This document shows positions 1-9,745 of a stretch of DNA of 64,000 bases, piece by piece (position 1 is the stretch's first letter; each line of letters begins with the position of its first letter). The DNA is from Algibacter amylolyticus (GTDB taxonomy: Bacteria > Bacteroidota > Bacteroidia > Flavobacteriales > Flavobacteriaceae). A model generated the notes under the pieces. That model was not told the origin of the DNA and ran no database searches. It worked only from the letters and a program-made list of their open reading frames with translations. A program made the position numbers and the translations under genes. The stretch covers positions 178,540-242,539 of the forward strand of contig NZ_JACHGE010000006.1 in assembly GCF_014202225.1 (NCBI RefSeq), given 5' to 3'.

Positions 1-40
1 TTATTCTGACCTTTAATAAAACTAAATAAAAAACTAACTT

Positions 41-1633
41 CTATCTATACCCATTATTTGAAGGATCTGATTCTAATAAGTTAGGGTTTGTTTGTAATTC
101 TTGTAGCGGTATTGGTAGTTTAACATGCCAGGTTTTAATATTTCCTGCAGGGTCCCAGAATCTGTAATCCAAATCCTGAACTACATCCAACAGAATCCCC
201 CAGCGTATAAGGTCGTATCGTCGCATACATTCGCCTGCTAGCTCCCACTTGCGCTCATTGTAAATAGCTTGTCTAAATTCTTGCTGAGACAATCCTAAAA
301 TAGCTTCGGCTTCTGCTACTGTTTCGTAAGCACGCTCTCTAAGTTCTTTTATATAACCATAAGCTACAGATGGATTTCCTCCTGGGCGCTCATTTTCGCA
401 TTCTGCAGCCATTAAGTGTACATCTGCTAAACGAAAAACTAACCTATTATCCGAGTGATTAAAACGAGGCGAATCGTTAACATCTAAATTCCAAAATTTA
501 GGCATATATGGAAAGTTTAATTCAAATCCCAAATACGTATCTGCTATATTTAATGGTCGTCTTAAATCGTTAAGCGGAAACTTTTCTGCGAAATCTTTGG
601 ATGCTACTTGTAAACCTGTTCCATTAAAAGCTTCGTTTCTAGCCGCTAATGCATCGGCCAACGCACCTCTTTCTGCTGAGTTTTTAGGTTCATCTCTTAA
701 ACGAGGACTAAACATACTTGGTCTCCAGTTCCCATTACCAAAAACGGCAGGTAAAGTGCCATCCTCTCTAACCGTTCCTTCTTCAAACTGTCCTCTAATA
801 TCTTTTGCAAAATCTAAAGACCAAATAATTTCTGAATTGTATTCGTTTTTTGGATCAAAAACATCGGCATAATTAGGCAATAAACTATGAGGCGATTGGT
901 TAATAATTTCCAAACATTTATCTAACCCTAATTGCCATTCTTTTTGCTGCATTAATATTTTGGCCTCAATTATTGCGGCTGCCCATTTTGAAGCTCTTCC
1001 TCTATCATCTTCTACATATGTTGATTGTAAATTGGCTTGAGCGAATTGCAAATCGTCCAAAATGCCATTTATAATAGTAGCTTCATCTGTTCTTCCTAAA
1101 ACTTTAACCTCATCTATTTCTAAAGCTTCTGTATAATACGGTGCATCGCCCCAAAGGTTAGTTACATGCCAGTAACATAGGGCTCTTACAAATCTGGCAT
1201 CGGCAATAATATCAGTTTGCGAAGCAGGTGTTATAGCATTATTATCTGTAACCCTGTCAATAACAATATTTACGTTATTAATTACTCTATACAAATCTTT
1301 CCAAGTATCTGAAACACTCATTTTTTGAACGGATACATCTGCTATAGCTTCGTTTAAGGAGTAATTTCCAATAGGCTCAAAAATATTTGCAGCACGATTA
1401 GGTTCTATAATATCGGCGCCATTATCATAAAAAACATCTAAGCCCACTTGCCCATAAATAGAATTGTTTTTTAATATTCCATAAACGCCATTCATGGCTT
1501 GTCTTGCATCATTTTCTGAAGCAAAAAATGTTTCGGGTGCAATTACTGCTTTTGGATCCTCCTCCAGAAAGCTCTCACAACTAAAAAATGCTATAGTTGA
1601 TAAGATGCATAAAAATATATGTTTTGTTTTCAT
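41..1633 (-). CDS. SusD/RagB-family glycan-binding lipoprotein (pair 3)
   Basis: This 530-residue surface lipoprotein should bind oligosaccharide and act as the lid of the adjacent SusC channel. It has a short signal peptide ending in a lipobox (FFSC), so the mature N-terminus is the Cys of CESFLEEDP, a typical SusD start. The helical TPR-like body includes the conserved stretches ARFVRALCYWHVTNLWGD (about residues 146-163) and ADVHLMAAECENE (about 405-417). The C-terminal region around RYDLIRWG is the usual RagB/SusD end. It lies 12 bp downstream of the SusC gene and shares its promoter. The ligand is not visible in the sequence; ulvan fragments are inferred from the operator and neighbours. 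Confidence 0.95.
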   Translation of the reverse strand: MKTKHIFLCILSTIAFFSCESFLEEDPKAVIAPETFFASENDARQAMNGVYGILKNNSIYGQVGLDVFYDNGADIIEPNRAANIFEPIGNYSLNEAIADVSVQKMSVSDTWKDLYRVINNVNIVIDRVTDNNAITPASQTDIIADARFVRALCYWHVTNLWGDAPYYTEALEIDEVKVLGRTDEATIINGILDDLQFAQANLQSTYVEDDRGRASKWAAAIIEAKILMQQKEWQLGLDKCLEIINQSPHSLLPNYADVFDPKNEYNSEIIWSLDFAKDIRGQFEEGTVREDGTLPAVFGNGNWRPSMFSPRLRDEPKNSAERGALADALAARNEAFNGTGLQVASKDFAEKFPLNDLRRPLNIADTYLGFELNFPYMPKFWNLDVNDSPRFNHSDNRLVFRLADVHLMAAECENERPGGNPSVAYGYIKELRERAYETVAEAEAILGLSQQEFRQAIYNERKWELAGECMRRYDLIRWGILLDVVQDLDYRFWDPAGNIKTWHVKLPIPLQELQTNPNLLESDPSNNGYR

Positions 1634-1645
1634 TTGTTTGTATTT

Positions 1646-4600
1646 TTAAAATGTTACGTTTAATCCAAGAGTTAATACTCGAGGGTTAGGATAAGACCCA
1701 TCATTATAGCCTTGAGCAATATTTCCTAGGCCACTTCGTCCAAAATTACTTGCTTCTGGATCAATTAACCTGAAATCAGAGAATAACAACAAGTTACTAC
1801 CGGAGAAATACACGGTTGCATTTTTAAAGCTATTAAGTCCCATTTTATCCACAGGAAGGTTATAGGCTAACCTTAACGTTTTTAAACGTAGGTGCGATCC
1901 ATCTTCAACATACTCTGAGTTAGGAGGTGTTCCTGTAACAGAATCTGCTCCGGCTCTTGGTATATTAGATGTTGGATTTTCTGGCGTCCATCGATTTGCC
2001 AAATCAGCAAATTTTGTAGTTTCACCTCTATTGAAGAAATGGTTACGTGTTCTTAAATTGTACACTTCGTTACCAACCGTTCCTTGAAAATAGAATGAAA
2101 ACTCCCAATTTTTGTATGAAAATGAATTCTCGAACCCAAAAATTAAATCTGGTAACGGGCTTCCTAGTACAACGGCATCTTCATTTGATATAATGTTGTC
2201 TCCATTTACATCTTGAAATTTAGAACCACCAACAACTTGAGGATCTGTTAATCCAGATGCATCTATCTCTTCTTGACTTTTCCATGTACCTAAAAATGGT
2301 ACACCTGTAAATACAGGAACAGACTCGCCAACTATTAAACGTGTGTTACCTGACCCTAGAATAGCATCGACTGTAACATCAATAAAATCTACTCCTCCAA
2401 GATCTAGTATTTTATTTTTGTTAGATGATAATGTTAAAGTAGAATTCCAGTTAAAATCTTGATTACTAATATTGGTTGAGTTTACTAAAAACTCCCAACC
2501 TTTATTTTCTAATGAACCAACATTTTGTAGTTGGCTTGTAAAACCTGTTTGTCTAGGTATGGTTACATCCAACAACAAATCATTAGTTTTCTTGTAATAA
2601 TAATTTAATTCAGTAAAAACTCTACCTCCAAATAAAGAAGCTTCTAATGCAATATCTAAGGAATTAGTTGTTTCCCATATTAAATTAGGGTTTGATGGTC
2701 TTCCTAAAGTTAATCCTGGTTGCTCTAAACCATTAATTGTAGTATTAGCTTCTACTAAAATACCTTTAGTTCTATATGGTTCTATGGCCTGATTACCCGA
2801 TTTACCATAACTAGCTCTTAACTTTAAATCTTGAAAAACCGATTGATCTTGCATAAATGATTCTTCCGAAATTTTCCAAGCTCCTGCTATAGAAGGGTAA
2901 AATTCATACTTATTACCTTCAGCAAAAACCGAACTACCATCGGTTCTTCCTACCAAGGTTAAAAGGTATTTATCTTTAAATGAATAATTTAATCTTCCGA
3001 AAAAAGAAGCTATTTGAAAACCTGTAAAATCACTGGAAACGACGCTTCTAGTTGGATCGGAAAAACCTAAGTTGTTAAAACCTGTAGCATCACTAGTTAT
3101 ACCAAAAGCTTCTGCCTGAGCTATTTCCGTAGTTACTTTCTGAAAAGATGCACCAGCAAGTGCCGTTAAACTATGGTTCTCTCCAAAATCTGATTGATAT
3201 TGAACGGTATTTTCATTATTCCAACCCGAACTTGCCACCGTTCTTACACTAGCATTCCCCAAATCATTTACAATAAGTAAATGAGGACTTTGACTAGATG
3301 TAAACCTGTTTTGTTTTGTGTTGTTAAACTCCGGACTAAATGTAGAACGAATTATCCAATTTGGTGCTGGCTTATATTCTAAATATAGCGATGCTAATAA
3401 ATTATTGGTAAATGTTTCGTTTGTATTTAAAGCTATATTAGCTATTGGGTTTGACCATGGCGAACCTATAACTTCATCAAATCCATTATACGTGCCATCC
3501 TCATTATAAATAGGTTGCGTACGAAGCGTTGCAAATGCATTACCAAAACTAGCGTTTCCATTATCTTGTTCTATTCTAGAATAATTAACTCTAAACCCTG
3601 TTTTTACCTTATCGCTTAATTTATAATCTAAGTTTGATCTAAATATATATTTTTCAATACCTGTACTTTTTACCAATCCATCTTGGTTAAAGTAGTTTAA
3701 TGAAGTGTAATAATTTAAGTTATCTGTTGCTCCGGAAATAGACACATCTGCATTATAAATTGGCGATGGATCTAAGAGTATATCGAACCAATCATTATCA
3801 GGATATGTTGAAGGATCGTTTGGAAAAGGTTCTGCTGCCGACCTAAATCTTGCACTCTCATTTGTAAACTCAATTTGTTCTGCTTGAGAAAGCATATCGG
3901 GTAATTCTGGGACTAATTGCATGCTAGTGTATAAATTTACACTTACCTGTGGTTTACCTGCACCTGCGCCCGTGCCATTTTTAGTACTTACCAATACAAC
4001 ACCATTTGCACCTCTAGAACCATATATGGCAATAGAAGATGCATCTTTTAAAATTTCAATAGATTTAATATCATTACTGTTAATGTTATTTAAGTTAAAA
4101 TTGGTACCAACAACAATACCATCAATAACCCAAAGTGGTTCATTACTACCAGTAATAGAGTTACCACCTCTTACTCTAATAACAGTACCAGCGCCAGGAG
4201 CTCCACTAGTTTGTGTTACCTGAACACCAGAAGCACGACCTTGTAATGCTTGATCGACTCTAGATACGGGAACTGCAGTTAGGTCTTCTGAACTCACAGA
4301 AGAAACCGACCCGGTTAAATCCGATTTTCTCTGTGTTCCATAACCAATAACAACAACTTCGTCTAGTGCATTATCTTGCTGTAATGTGATATTAAAATTA
4401 GTTTGGTTTCCTACAAGTATTTCTTTGGTTAGGTAGCCAACATAAGAAATAACGAGTGTACTTTGCGCATCTGCATCAATAGTAAAATCACCATCAAAAT
4501 CTGTACTTGTTCCTTTTGAAGTTCCTTTTAATAAAACAGTTGCTCCAGGAAGCGGTTGTCCATCTGCCGAAACTGTTCCTGTTACAGTTTGGGCATTTAG

Positions 4601-4687
4601 CATAGCCATACTAGACCATGCCAAAATAAGACATATAAAAGTTTTATTAAAACTTAAACACGTGCTTAATTTAATTTTTAAATTCAT
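1646..4687 (-). CDS. SusC/RagA-family TonB-dependent outer-membrane transporter (pair 3)
   Basis: This 1013-residue TonB-dependent transporter has a signal peptide (about 1-33, ending in NAQ), then a carboxypeptidase-D-like repeat domain (GQPLPGATVLLKG, about 44-56). A SusC-type segment DEVVVIGYGTQRKSDL precedes the plug, which contains the usual IRVRGGNSI, PLWVIDGIV and IYGSRGANGVVLVSTK blocks. The rest is a long beta-barrel ending in aromatic residues (LGLNVTF). Length and layout match family norms. It is first in a two-gene operon and is preceded by the largest cluster of TCCTG boxes in the window (four at exact 10-bp spacing). It should import oligosaccharides into the periplasm with its SusD partner; the substrate is inferred. 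Confidence 0.96.
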   Translation of the reverse strand: MNLKIKLSTCLSFNKTFICLILAWSSMAMLNAQTVTGTVSADGQPLPGATVLLKGTSKGTSTDFDGDFTIDADAQSTLVISYVGYLTKEILVGNQTNFNITLQQDNALDEVVVIGYGTQRKSDLTGSVSSVSSEDLTAVPVSRVDQALQGRASGVQVTQTSGAPGAGTVIRVRGGNSITGSNEPLWVIDGIVVGTNFNLNNINSNDIKSIEILKDASSIAIYGSRGANGVVLVSTKNGTGAGAGKPQVSVNLYTSMQLVPELPDMLSQAEQIEFTNESARFRSAAEPFPNDPSTYPDNDWFDILLDPSPIYNADVSISGATDNLNYYTSLNYFNQDGLVKSTGIEKYIFRSNLDYKLSDKVKTGFRVNYSRIEQDNGNASFGNAFATLRTQPIYNEDGTYNGFDEVIGSPWSNPIANIALNTNETFTNNLLASLYLEYKPAPNWIIRSTFSPEFNNTKQNRFTSSQSPHLLIVNDLGNASVRTVASSGWNNENTVQYQSDFGENHSLTALAGASFQKVTTEIAQAEAFGITSDATGFNNLGFSDPTRSVVSSDFTGFQIASFFGRLNYSFKDKYLLTLVGRTDGSSVFAEGNKYEFYPSIAGAWKISEESFMQDQSVFQDLKLRASYGKSGNQAIEPYRTKGILVEANTTINGLEQPGLTLGRPSNPNLIWETTNSLDIALEASLFGGRVFTELNYYYKKTNDLLLDVTIPRQTGFTSQLQNVGSLENKGWEFLVNSTNISNQDFNWNSTLTLSSNKNKILDLGGVDFIDVTVDAILGSGNTRLIVGESVPVFTGVPFLGTWKSQEEIDASGLTDPQVVGGSKFQDVNGDNIISNEDAVVLGSPLPDLIFGFENSFSYKNWEFSFYFQGTVGNEVYNLRTRNHFFNRGETTKFADLANRWTPENPTSNIPRAGADSVTGTPPNSEYVEDGSHLRLKTLRLAYNLPVDKMGLNSFKNATVYFSGSNLLLFSDFRLIDPEASNFGRSGLGNIAQGYNDGSYPNPRVLTLGLNVTF

Positions 4688-4716
4688 AAAGTTTTAGTTA
4701 ATTTGTTATACAAAGT

Positions 4717-4781
4717 CTAAATTATTATGAATTAAGACAGGAACCATCCTGTTGCATCCTTTGGTGTCCTGCACTATCCTG
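4717..4781 (-). promoter_or_regulatory. TCCTG direct-repeat operator and promoter of the SusC/SusD pair 3 operon
   Basis: On the plus strand, TCCTG boxes start at 4747, 4767 and 4777, with a degenerate TCCTT at 4757, all on a strict 10-bp period. Transcription reads the other way, so the repeat is CAGGA. The octamer at 4724-4717 (TAATTTAG on the minus strand) starts 23 positions from the proximal box and resembles the -7 element TAnnTTTG. The gene start is 30 bp further on. This site has four phased boxes where most others have two. Confidence 0.75.
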
Positions 4782-4852
4782 TTTAGGATTTATAAACGAC
4801 TATTAGCATGACGTTTTAGGTTAAAATATCTACTAAATACTATGAAATAAAA

Positions 4853-4881
4853 AAACTCAGGCAAACACTAAACCTGAGTTT
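4853..4881 (-). terminator. Intrinsic terminator after the GH39-like gene
   Basis: A 9-bp perfect stem (AAACTCAGG at 4853-4861, CCTGAGTTT at 4873-4881) with an 11-nt loop lies 34 bp beyond the stop of the GH39-like gene. It is followed by a T-rich run on the minus strand. It separates that gene from the next operator. Confidence 0.7.
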
Positions 4882-4914
4882 CTTAAGTTAAAATAACGAA
4901 GATTATTCCTTTTT

Positions 4915-6600
4915 TTATTGAGGAATTAATTCAATTAACTTAACACTATGCGCTTCCAAATCCACTTTTAAAGTTAGCTTACCTTCCCTTTTTTGCAAAA
5001 TAGAATCCGTTATAGTTAAAGGCAATTTAGCCAACTGAGTATATTTGGTTAAGTTGGAGTTTAACACGTTATCCCATCCATCTCCAAAACGATCTGATGG
5101 TCTGTTTCCATAAATACGTCCGTTCGTATTTTCAGTAATACCAGCAGCTCTTAAATCTTTATAAAGCTCGTGCATCATGATACCATGGTTTTTATCTATA
5201 GTCCACTCGTTCATTTTCCAGCTTGTACCTCCGGCAATTAATCCACCATCTAATTGAGGGTAAAGCGTTCTGTTTGAAGTGCTGGTACGGCTTGTATTAT
5301 GATTATAAACCATTAAATAAATAACATCACCTTTAATAACGGGTATTACTCCGGCATGGCCACTAAGGTCTTCAATAGTTTCTAATCTGCTACCACCTTC
5401 CATCTTTAAAAGCATTTCGGTTACATTTCGTCTACCTTGAGGTAAATTACTAGATTCTATTTCTTGCCCCCAATCATAAATTTCAGTTATTCTATTTTCA
5501 TATGCTAAATCTGCTATTCTAGCATACCAACTTGCGCCTAACTCTGTTGCGTCGGTTAAACTAAGCCCACGAACCCTGTTTTCGTCTCGTAATATCCCAA
5601 ATTCTTGAATATCAAAAGGTATATTACTAAACTGTGGATAACTATTTAATTTAGCCCTATACGCATCTACAGTTTCAGGAAACTTAACTGTGTTTTCATC
5701 AATTTTCTCGTAGTATGAAATACAGAAAAAATCCATTTTTGTCCCTATTTCTCCTGTTGCATAATTGGTACCATTGGCACAATGATCAATTATCTCTGTT
5801 GTGAAAGTAGCAACGCCTTCGGTTAAATTATTTCCAGGACCAATAATGGCATCTGGAATAACTTTTAATACCTCATCTACCGTAATATCATAATGTTTAA
5901 AAAACTCCTCTTTAGTACCGTTCCAATGTTGTGGCGAGTAGTTTGGCTCTGTAGCTACTCGAAAACGCCATGTTTTAACCTCACTCATACCAAACTCGTT
6001 AACAAGCGTTTGCATAAATGCATTTATGTATTGTCTCCAAATATCATAGTCGTCTGGTGGGTTTGTATTTCCGTAGGTATTTACCTCTTTTACGGCATTC
6101 ATTTCCCATGGCACATTATCTAATACAATTCTAGGTTTAAAACCGGTTAGCATAAAATTGCGCATATCCTTTAACAACTCACTAAAATCTGTTATGATAT
6201 TTCCTGAACCATCAACACCTTTGTAAAAGTTATTTTTATTATCCGTTCTACCACCTAAAACACGAACCAAATTATAACTTTTAACATACGGCTTAACATT
6301 TTCTATATTGGCTCTAAAACCAGCGCTACTAAAACGCGTTTGATTTATCATTGGTCTTGTTGACCAGAAATTATACAATTGACCTACAACTGCGCCAGTA
6401 TTAATACTAACCAAATTGTCGGGATCTACAATAATTATAGGTTGTTCTGGTACTTCTGGGTTTTCTGGTTCTTCTGGTTCTGGATTCTCAATAATCGGTT
6501 CGGTTAGATCTTCTGACTTTGAACAGGTAAAGAATAAGGTAAATACTGAAAGGAAAAACAATAATGTAAATATGTTTTTTTTATTGGAATTTGTTATCAT
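4915..6600 (-). CDS. Clan GH-A glycoside hydrolase, GH39-like, lipoprotein
   Basis: This 561-residue enzyme has a lipoprotein signal (lipobox FFTC, Cys26) and then an acidic proline-rich linker (about 34-57) that would hold the catalytic domain off the membrane. The (beta/alpha)8 domain carries WRFRVATEPN, with Glu218 as the likely acid/base, and DIQEFG, with Glu333 as the likely nucleophile; both fit GH39-type clan-A enzymes. A beta-sandwich C-terminus follows. A GH39 is reported in the Formosa agariphila ulvan locus (from memory), and a second GH39-like gene lies at 17091-19661 here. It is 78 bp downstream of a GH78 gene with no obvious terminator between them, so they are probably co-transcribed. 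Exact family and substrate are uncertain; a beta-xylosidase or uronidase is possible. Confidence 0.75.
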   Translation of the reverse strand: MITNSNKKNIFTLLFFLSVFTLFFTCSKSEDLTEPIIENPEPEEPENPEVPEQPIIIVDPDNLVSINTGAVVGQLYNFWSTRPMINQTRFSSAGFRANIENVKPYVKSYNLVRVLGGRTDNKNNFYKGVDGSGNIITDFSELLKDMRNFMLTGFKPRIVLDNVPWEMNAVKEVNTYGNTNPPDDYDIWRQYINAFMQTLVNEFGMSEVKTWRFRVATEPNYSPQHWNGTKEEFFKHYDITVDEVLKVIPDAIIGPGNNLTEGVATFTTEIIDHCANGTNYATGEIGTKMDFFCISYYEKIDENTVKFPETVDAYRAKLNSYPQFSNIPFDIQEFGILRDENRVRGLSLTDATELGASWYARIADLAYENRITEIYDWGQEIESSNLPQGRRNVTEMLLKMEGGSRLETIEDLSGHAGVIPVIKGDVIYLMVYNHNTSRTSTSNRTLYPQLDGGLIAGGTSWKMNEWTIDKNHGIMMHELYKDLRAAGITENTNGRIYGNRPSDRFGDGWDNVLNSNLTKYTQLAKLPLTITDSILQKREGKLTLKVDLEAHSVKLIELIPQ

Positions 6601-6678
6601 TCTATTTTAGTCTTAAAATTAATTTTATTTGTAACAAGCTATAGCGCAATGCTCTTATAGTTTTGGTGAATTAAATGC

Positions 6679-9546
6679 CTACTGAATTTTAAATTGGGTA
6701 TATTCAATTGTATAATTACCCGATCCCATAACTACTGCGCCTTCTTTAACTTCGATTTTATGGTCTTTTTGAAAATCGTTAAGTCGTTTATTATTTATTT
6801 TTATGCTTTCAAGTTCTGATGAGGTTACCAAAACTTTAACTTTTGTATTAAATGGCACCTTAAGGGCCATCGTTAAAGCGTTACCACTTGCAGACCATTT
6901 ATTGGTAATATCTCCATAAGGTGTTGGTATTTTTACTTCGGTGCTTTTGATTGCAGCAGGAAATTCAGGGTTTACAGTAAATTCTTTGTAACCTGGTTGA
7001 TCTTTAGATGGTTTAATACCACCCAAGGACTCATAAAAATAAGCTGAAAAACCAGAGTGCATAGGGTGGTTTAAAGAGTTTGTTGGCCCTTCCATTTCTT
7101 CCCAAACAAATTGGCGTTCTGGCCATGTTGTAAATCCGGAATTCATTACATAGGTCTGACTTGGAAAATCTGGTGTTGTTAAAATTTGATGCGCTAAATC
7201 TGCCTTACCATATTTAGTTAAAACAGTATAAATGTATCTATTACCATGAATACCTGTAGAATGATGACCACCTTTTACCTCAACAATATCATATTCTAAA
7301 CCATTAACAACTATCGCAATTTCTTGTTCTGGAACCATACCAAATTGAAGCGCCATAACCGTAGCTGTTTGACTTTGATACCATTTATGCTCGGTATTAG
7401 GGATACTTACCAAAAATGCCTTGTTGAAAGCATCTTTCAACTCTTCTTGCTCTTGTTTCATTTTTGCAGCATAAGCTTTATCATTATTTATTTCAGCAAA
7501 GGTTTTCATTATACCTAAAACATCATAAAAGTAAGCGTTTGCCGAAATAATTGGATCGCATTCCATTGCACTGGGGTTTTTACGTCTGTCCCATTTTGGC
7601 GGACACCAATCGCCCATTCCATCTTGCATAATGCCTTTTTCATCTTTATAATTTAAATAGAAATCGGTCAAGTTTTTCATGTCTTTATAGTACTCTTTTA
7701 CTATGGCATCATCACCATAAAACTTGTAATTATACCAAGGCAAATACATTGTAGCCACACCCCAATCTATTTTGGCATAAGTAGATGTTCGTTTACCTGG
7801 AGCAATCATAGTTGGTACTTGAAACTTAATTTCTGGGTTGTTGTGTCCTTTGGTTGGTCGCATTTGTGTACGGATGTCTTCCATATATTTTTTATAGAAA
7901 TCGTACATATCGTAATTGTACAGCGCATATTCGCAAAATGCATGTGCATCGCCCAACCAGCCACATTTTTCGCGGTGCGGACAATCCTCTGGAATGCCAT
8001 GAATATTATCAACTATAGTCCATTTACTAATGCTATGCATTTTGTTTAATAAAGCATCTGATGATGTAAAACTTCCTGTTTCTTGAATATCTGTAGCTAC
8101 CAAAACTGCCTTTATCATATTAGCATCTGGCTTTTTTGAAACACCTTTTATTTTTGCATACCTAAACCCGTGATAACTAAATTTGGGTTCCCAAGATTCT
8201 AAACCATCGCCTTTACAGATGTATTTATAAATTTGTGCCATTCCATTTGCTCCTCCTCCTGTTGATCCTGGAAAAATATCCTTCCCGTTGGTAAGTAATG
8301 CTTCGGTAGTTGTAATTTCAATTAATTGCCCATCCTTTTCTTCAACATTTAATTTTACCCAACCTGCAATGTTTTGTCCAAAATCTACAATCCAATTACC
8401 GTCTGGTGCTTTAAAAACCTTTTGTGGTGCAAACTCTTTTAATTTTTTAATTGGCGGAATTTGTTGAGCACTAATCTTGTTTAATTTTGGAGAGGCTATT
8501 TTTGCATTTCCCCATTTAGCATCATCATAGCCAACTGTATTCCAATTTCCTAATTCATATCGTGCATCGTAGGTGTCTCCTCCATAAATATTATTAAATA
8601 CTATTGGACCTGTAGCTTCTTTCCAGTTTTCGTCAGTATAAAAATCTGCCGATGTACCATCTTTATAATTTAATTTCACCAAACAACGCACAGTTGGCGG
8701 ACCATAAGACACCCCTTTTTTATTGGATTCTGGATCTCTACTCCACGAAATATTTTGCCCGTAAAACCCATTTCCTAATATAATTCCGAAGGCATTTTCA
8801 CCAGAATTCAACTGTTCTGTAATGTCGTAATTTACATAATAAGCTTGCTTATCATAATTAGATGGTGCCGGGTCCAAAACATGATCGTCAACTTTTTGTC
8901 CATTTAAATACAATTCGTAATAGCCTAAACCACAAATATAAACTTGGGCAGTTTCGACATCTTTACTAAGGTTTAACTCATTTCTAAAATAACTAGCAGC
9001 AAAACCATCAACCGGCTTCGCTTTTTTCATATTACCGGTTTTGTAATCCCTAAAACGATACGGAGAAGTTCGTGTATCTTTATTGAGCGTAATCCATTTT
9101 GAATTTCCCCAATTGGCTTCATCCATTAAACCCATTTGGAAACTTTGAGGTTCAGACCACTTAGATTCTTTATGGGATTCATCCCAAATTTTTACTTTCC
9201 AAAAGTATTTTTGCATTGGTTTTAAACCTGTACCTTGATATTTCACAAAAGTTGATTTGTTGCTTTTTACTTCTTTGGAATTCCATAAATCTGCATCTCC
9301 TTCGCTTAATTTTTCTTTTGATGATGCAACCAAAATGTGATATGCTGATTGGGATTTATTGAACCCTTCTACCTCTACAATCCACGAAAAAAGAGGCTGT
9401 TCGCTTTCAATAGCTGTTGGATTAACTTTTGAATTAATTAATAATTTTTCAAAACTTAAAGAAGCATTGGTATTTATTTTGGTTTTACACGATATACAAA
9501 GTATTACCAATAAGGTTGTAAAAAACACAAAAGGTTTATTTTTCAT
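6679..9546 (-). CDS. GH78 alpha-L-rhamnosidase, lipoprotein
   Basis: This 955-residue GH78 enzyme should hydrolyse terminal alpha-L-rhamnose from ulvan oligosaccharides. It has a lipobox (CISC, Cys20), an N-terminal Fn3-like domain with the typical LLINSKVNPTAIESEQPLFSW start (about 34-54), and a beta-sandwich with YELYLNGQKV. The (alpha/alpha)6 catalytic domain follows, and a C-terminal sandwich ends the protein. The GH78 signature DCPHREKCGWLGD lies near residue 520 and supplies the candidate general-acid Glu. The partner Glu is likely in WEEMEGPTNS. Unlike the two paralogues at 21770 and 25079, it keeps the canonical GWxGD motif and lacks the F5/8-type C-terminal module. It has its own operator, at 9593-9637. 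Confidence 0.93.
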   Translation of the reverse strand: MKNKPFVFFTTLLVILCISCKTKINTNASLSFEKLLINSKVNPTAIESEQPLFSWIVEVEGFNKSQSAYHILVASSKEKLSEGDADLWNSKEVKSNKSTFVKYQGTGLKPMQKYFWKVKIWDESHKESKWSEPQSFQMGLMDEANWGNSKWITLNKDTRTSPYRFRDYKTGNMKKAKPVDGFAASYFRNELNLSKDVETAQVYICGLGYYELYLNGQKVDDHVLDPAPSNYDKQAYYVNYDITEQLNSGENAFGIILGNGFYGQNISWSRDPESNKKGVSYGPPTVRCLVKLNYKDGTSADFYTDENWKEATGPIVFNNIYGGDTYDARYELGNWNTVGYDDAKWGNAKIASPKLNKISAQQIPPIKKLKEFAPQKVFKAPDGNWIVDFGQNIAGWVKLNVEEKDGQLIEITTTEALLTNGKDIFPGSTGGGANGMAQIYKYICKGDGLESWEPKFSYHGFRYAKIKGVSKKPDANMIKAVLVATDIQETGSFTSSDALLNKMHSISKWTIVDNIHGIPEDCPHREKCGWLGDAHAFCEYALYNYDMYDFYKKYMEDIRTQMRPTKGHNNPEIKFQVPTMIAPGKRTSTYAKIDWGVATMYLPWYNYKFYGDDAIVKEYYKDMKNLTDFYLNYKDEKGIMQDGMGDWCPPKWDRRKNPSAMECDPIISANAYFYDVLGIMKTFAEINNDKAYAAKMKQEQEELKDAFNKAFLVSIPNTEHKWYQSQTATVMALQFGMVPEQEIAIVVNGLEYDIVEVKGGHHSTGIHGNRYIYTVLTKYGKADLAHQILTTPDFPSQTYVMNSGFTTWPERQFVWEEMEGPTNSLNHPMHSGFSAYFYESLGGIKPSKDQPGYKEFTVNPEFPAAIKSTEVKIPTPYGDITNKWSASGNALTMALKVPFNTKVKVLVTSSELESIKINNKRLNDFQKDHKIEVKEGAVVMGSGNYTIEYTQFKIQ

Positions 9547-9592
9547 TATTATTGATTGATTTAAAATATTGATAGTTGAAAATTGTAAAGTT

Positions 9593-9637
9593 GGAAATTA
9601 CATGGAAACTTAAAAAAGTTTATCCTGCACTGTCATG
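9593..9637 (-). promoter_or_regulatory. TCCTG direct-repeat operator and promoter of the GH78 gene
   Basis: There is a TCCTG box at 9623 and a one-mismatch TCATG at 9633, 10 bp apart. The octamer TAATTTCC (minus strand, 9600-9593) begins 23 positions from the box. The distal box makes this the weakest copy of the nine. Confidence 0.65.
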
Positions 9638-9745
9638 TATAAATTTGAAGATTTTTTATTTACTAAAAATTGAACGCAACCAAAATAAATTTATAGTAGC
9701 GTTTTAAATTAAGTTTAATTTTTACTTCTTATAATTTCCAAGAAT

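Noticed and set aside
8240..8275. TCCTG-rich stretch inside the GH78 gene (TCCTCCTCCTG followed by ATCCTGG)
   Set aside because: It is within a coding region, the boxes are 9 bp apart rather than 10, and no -7-like octamer or gene start follows.
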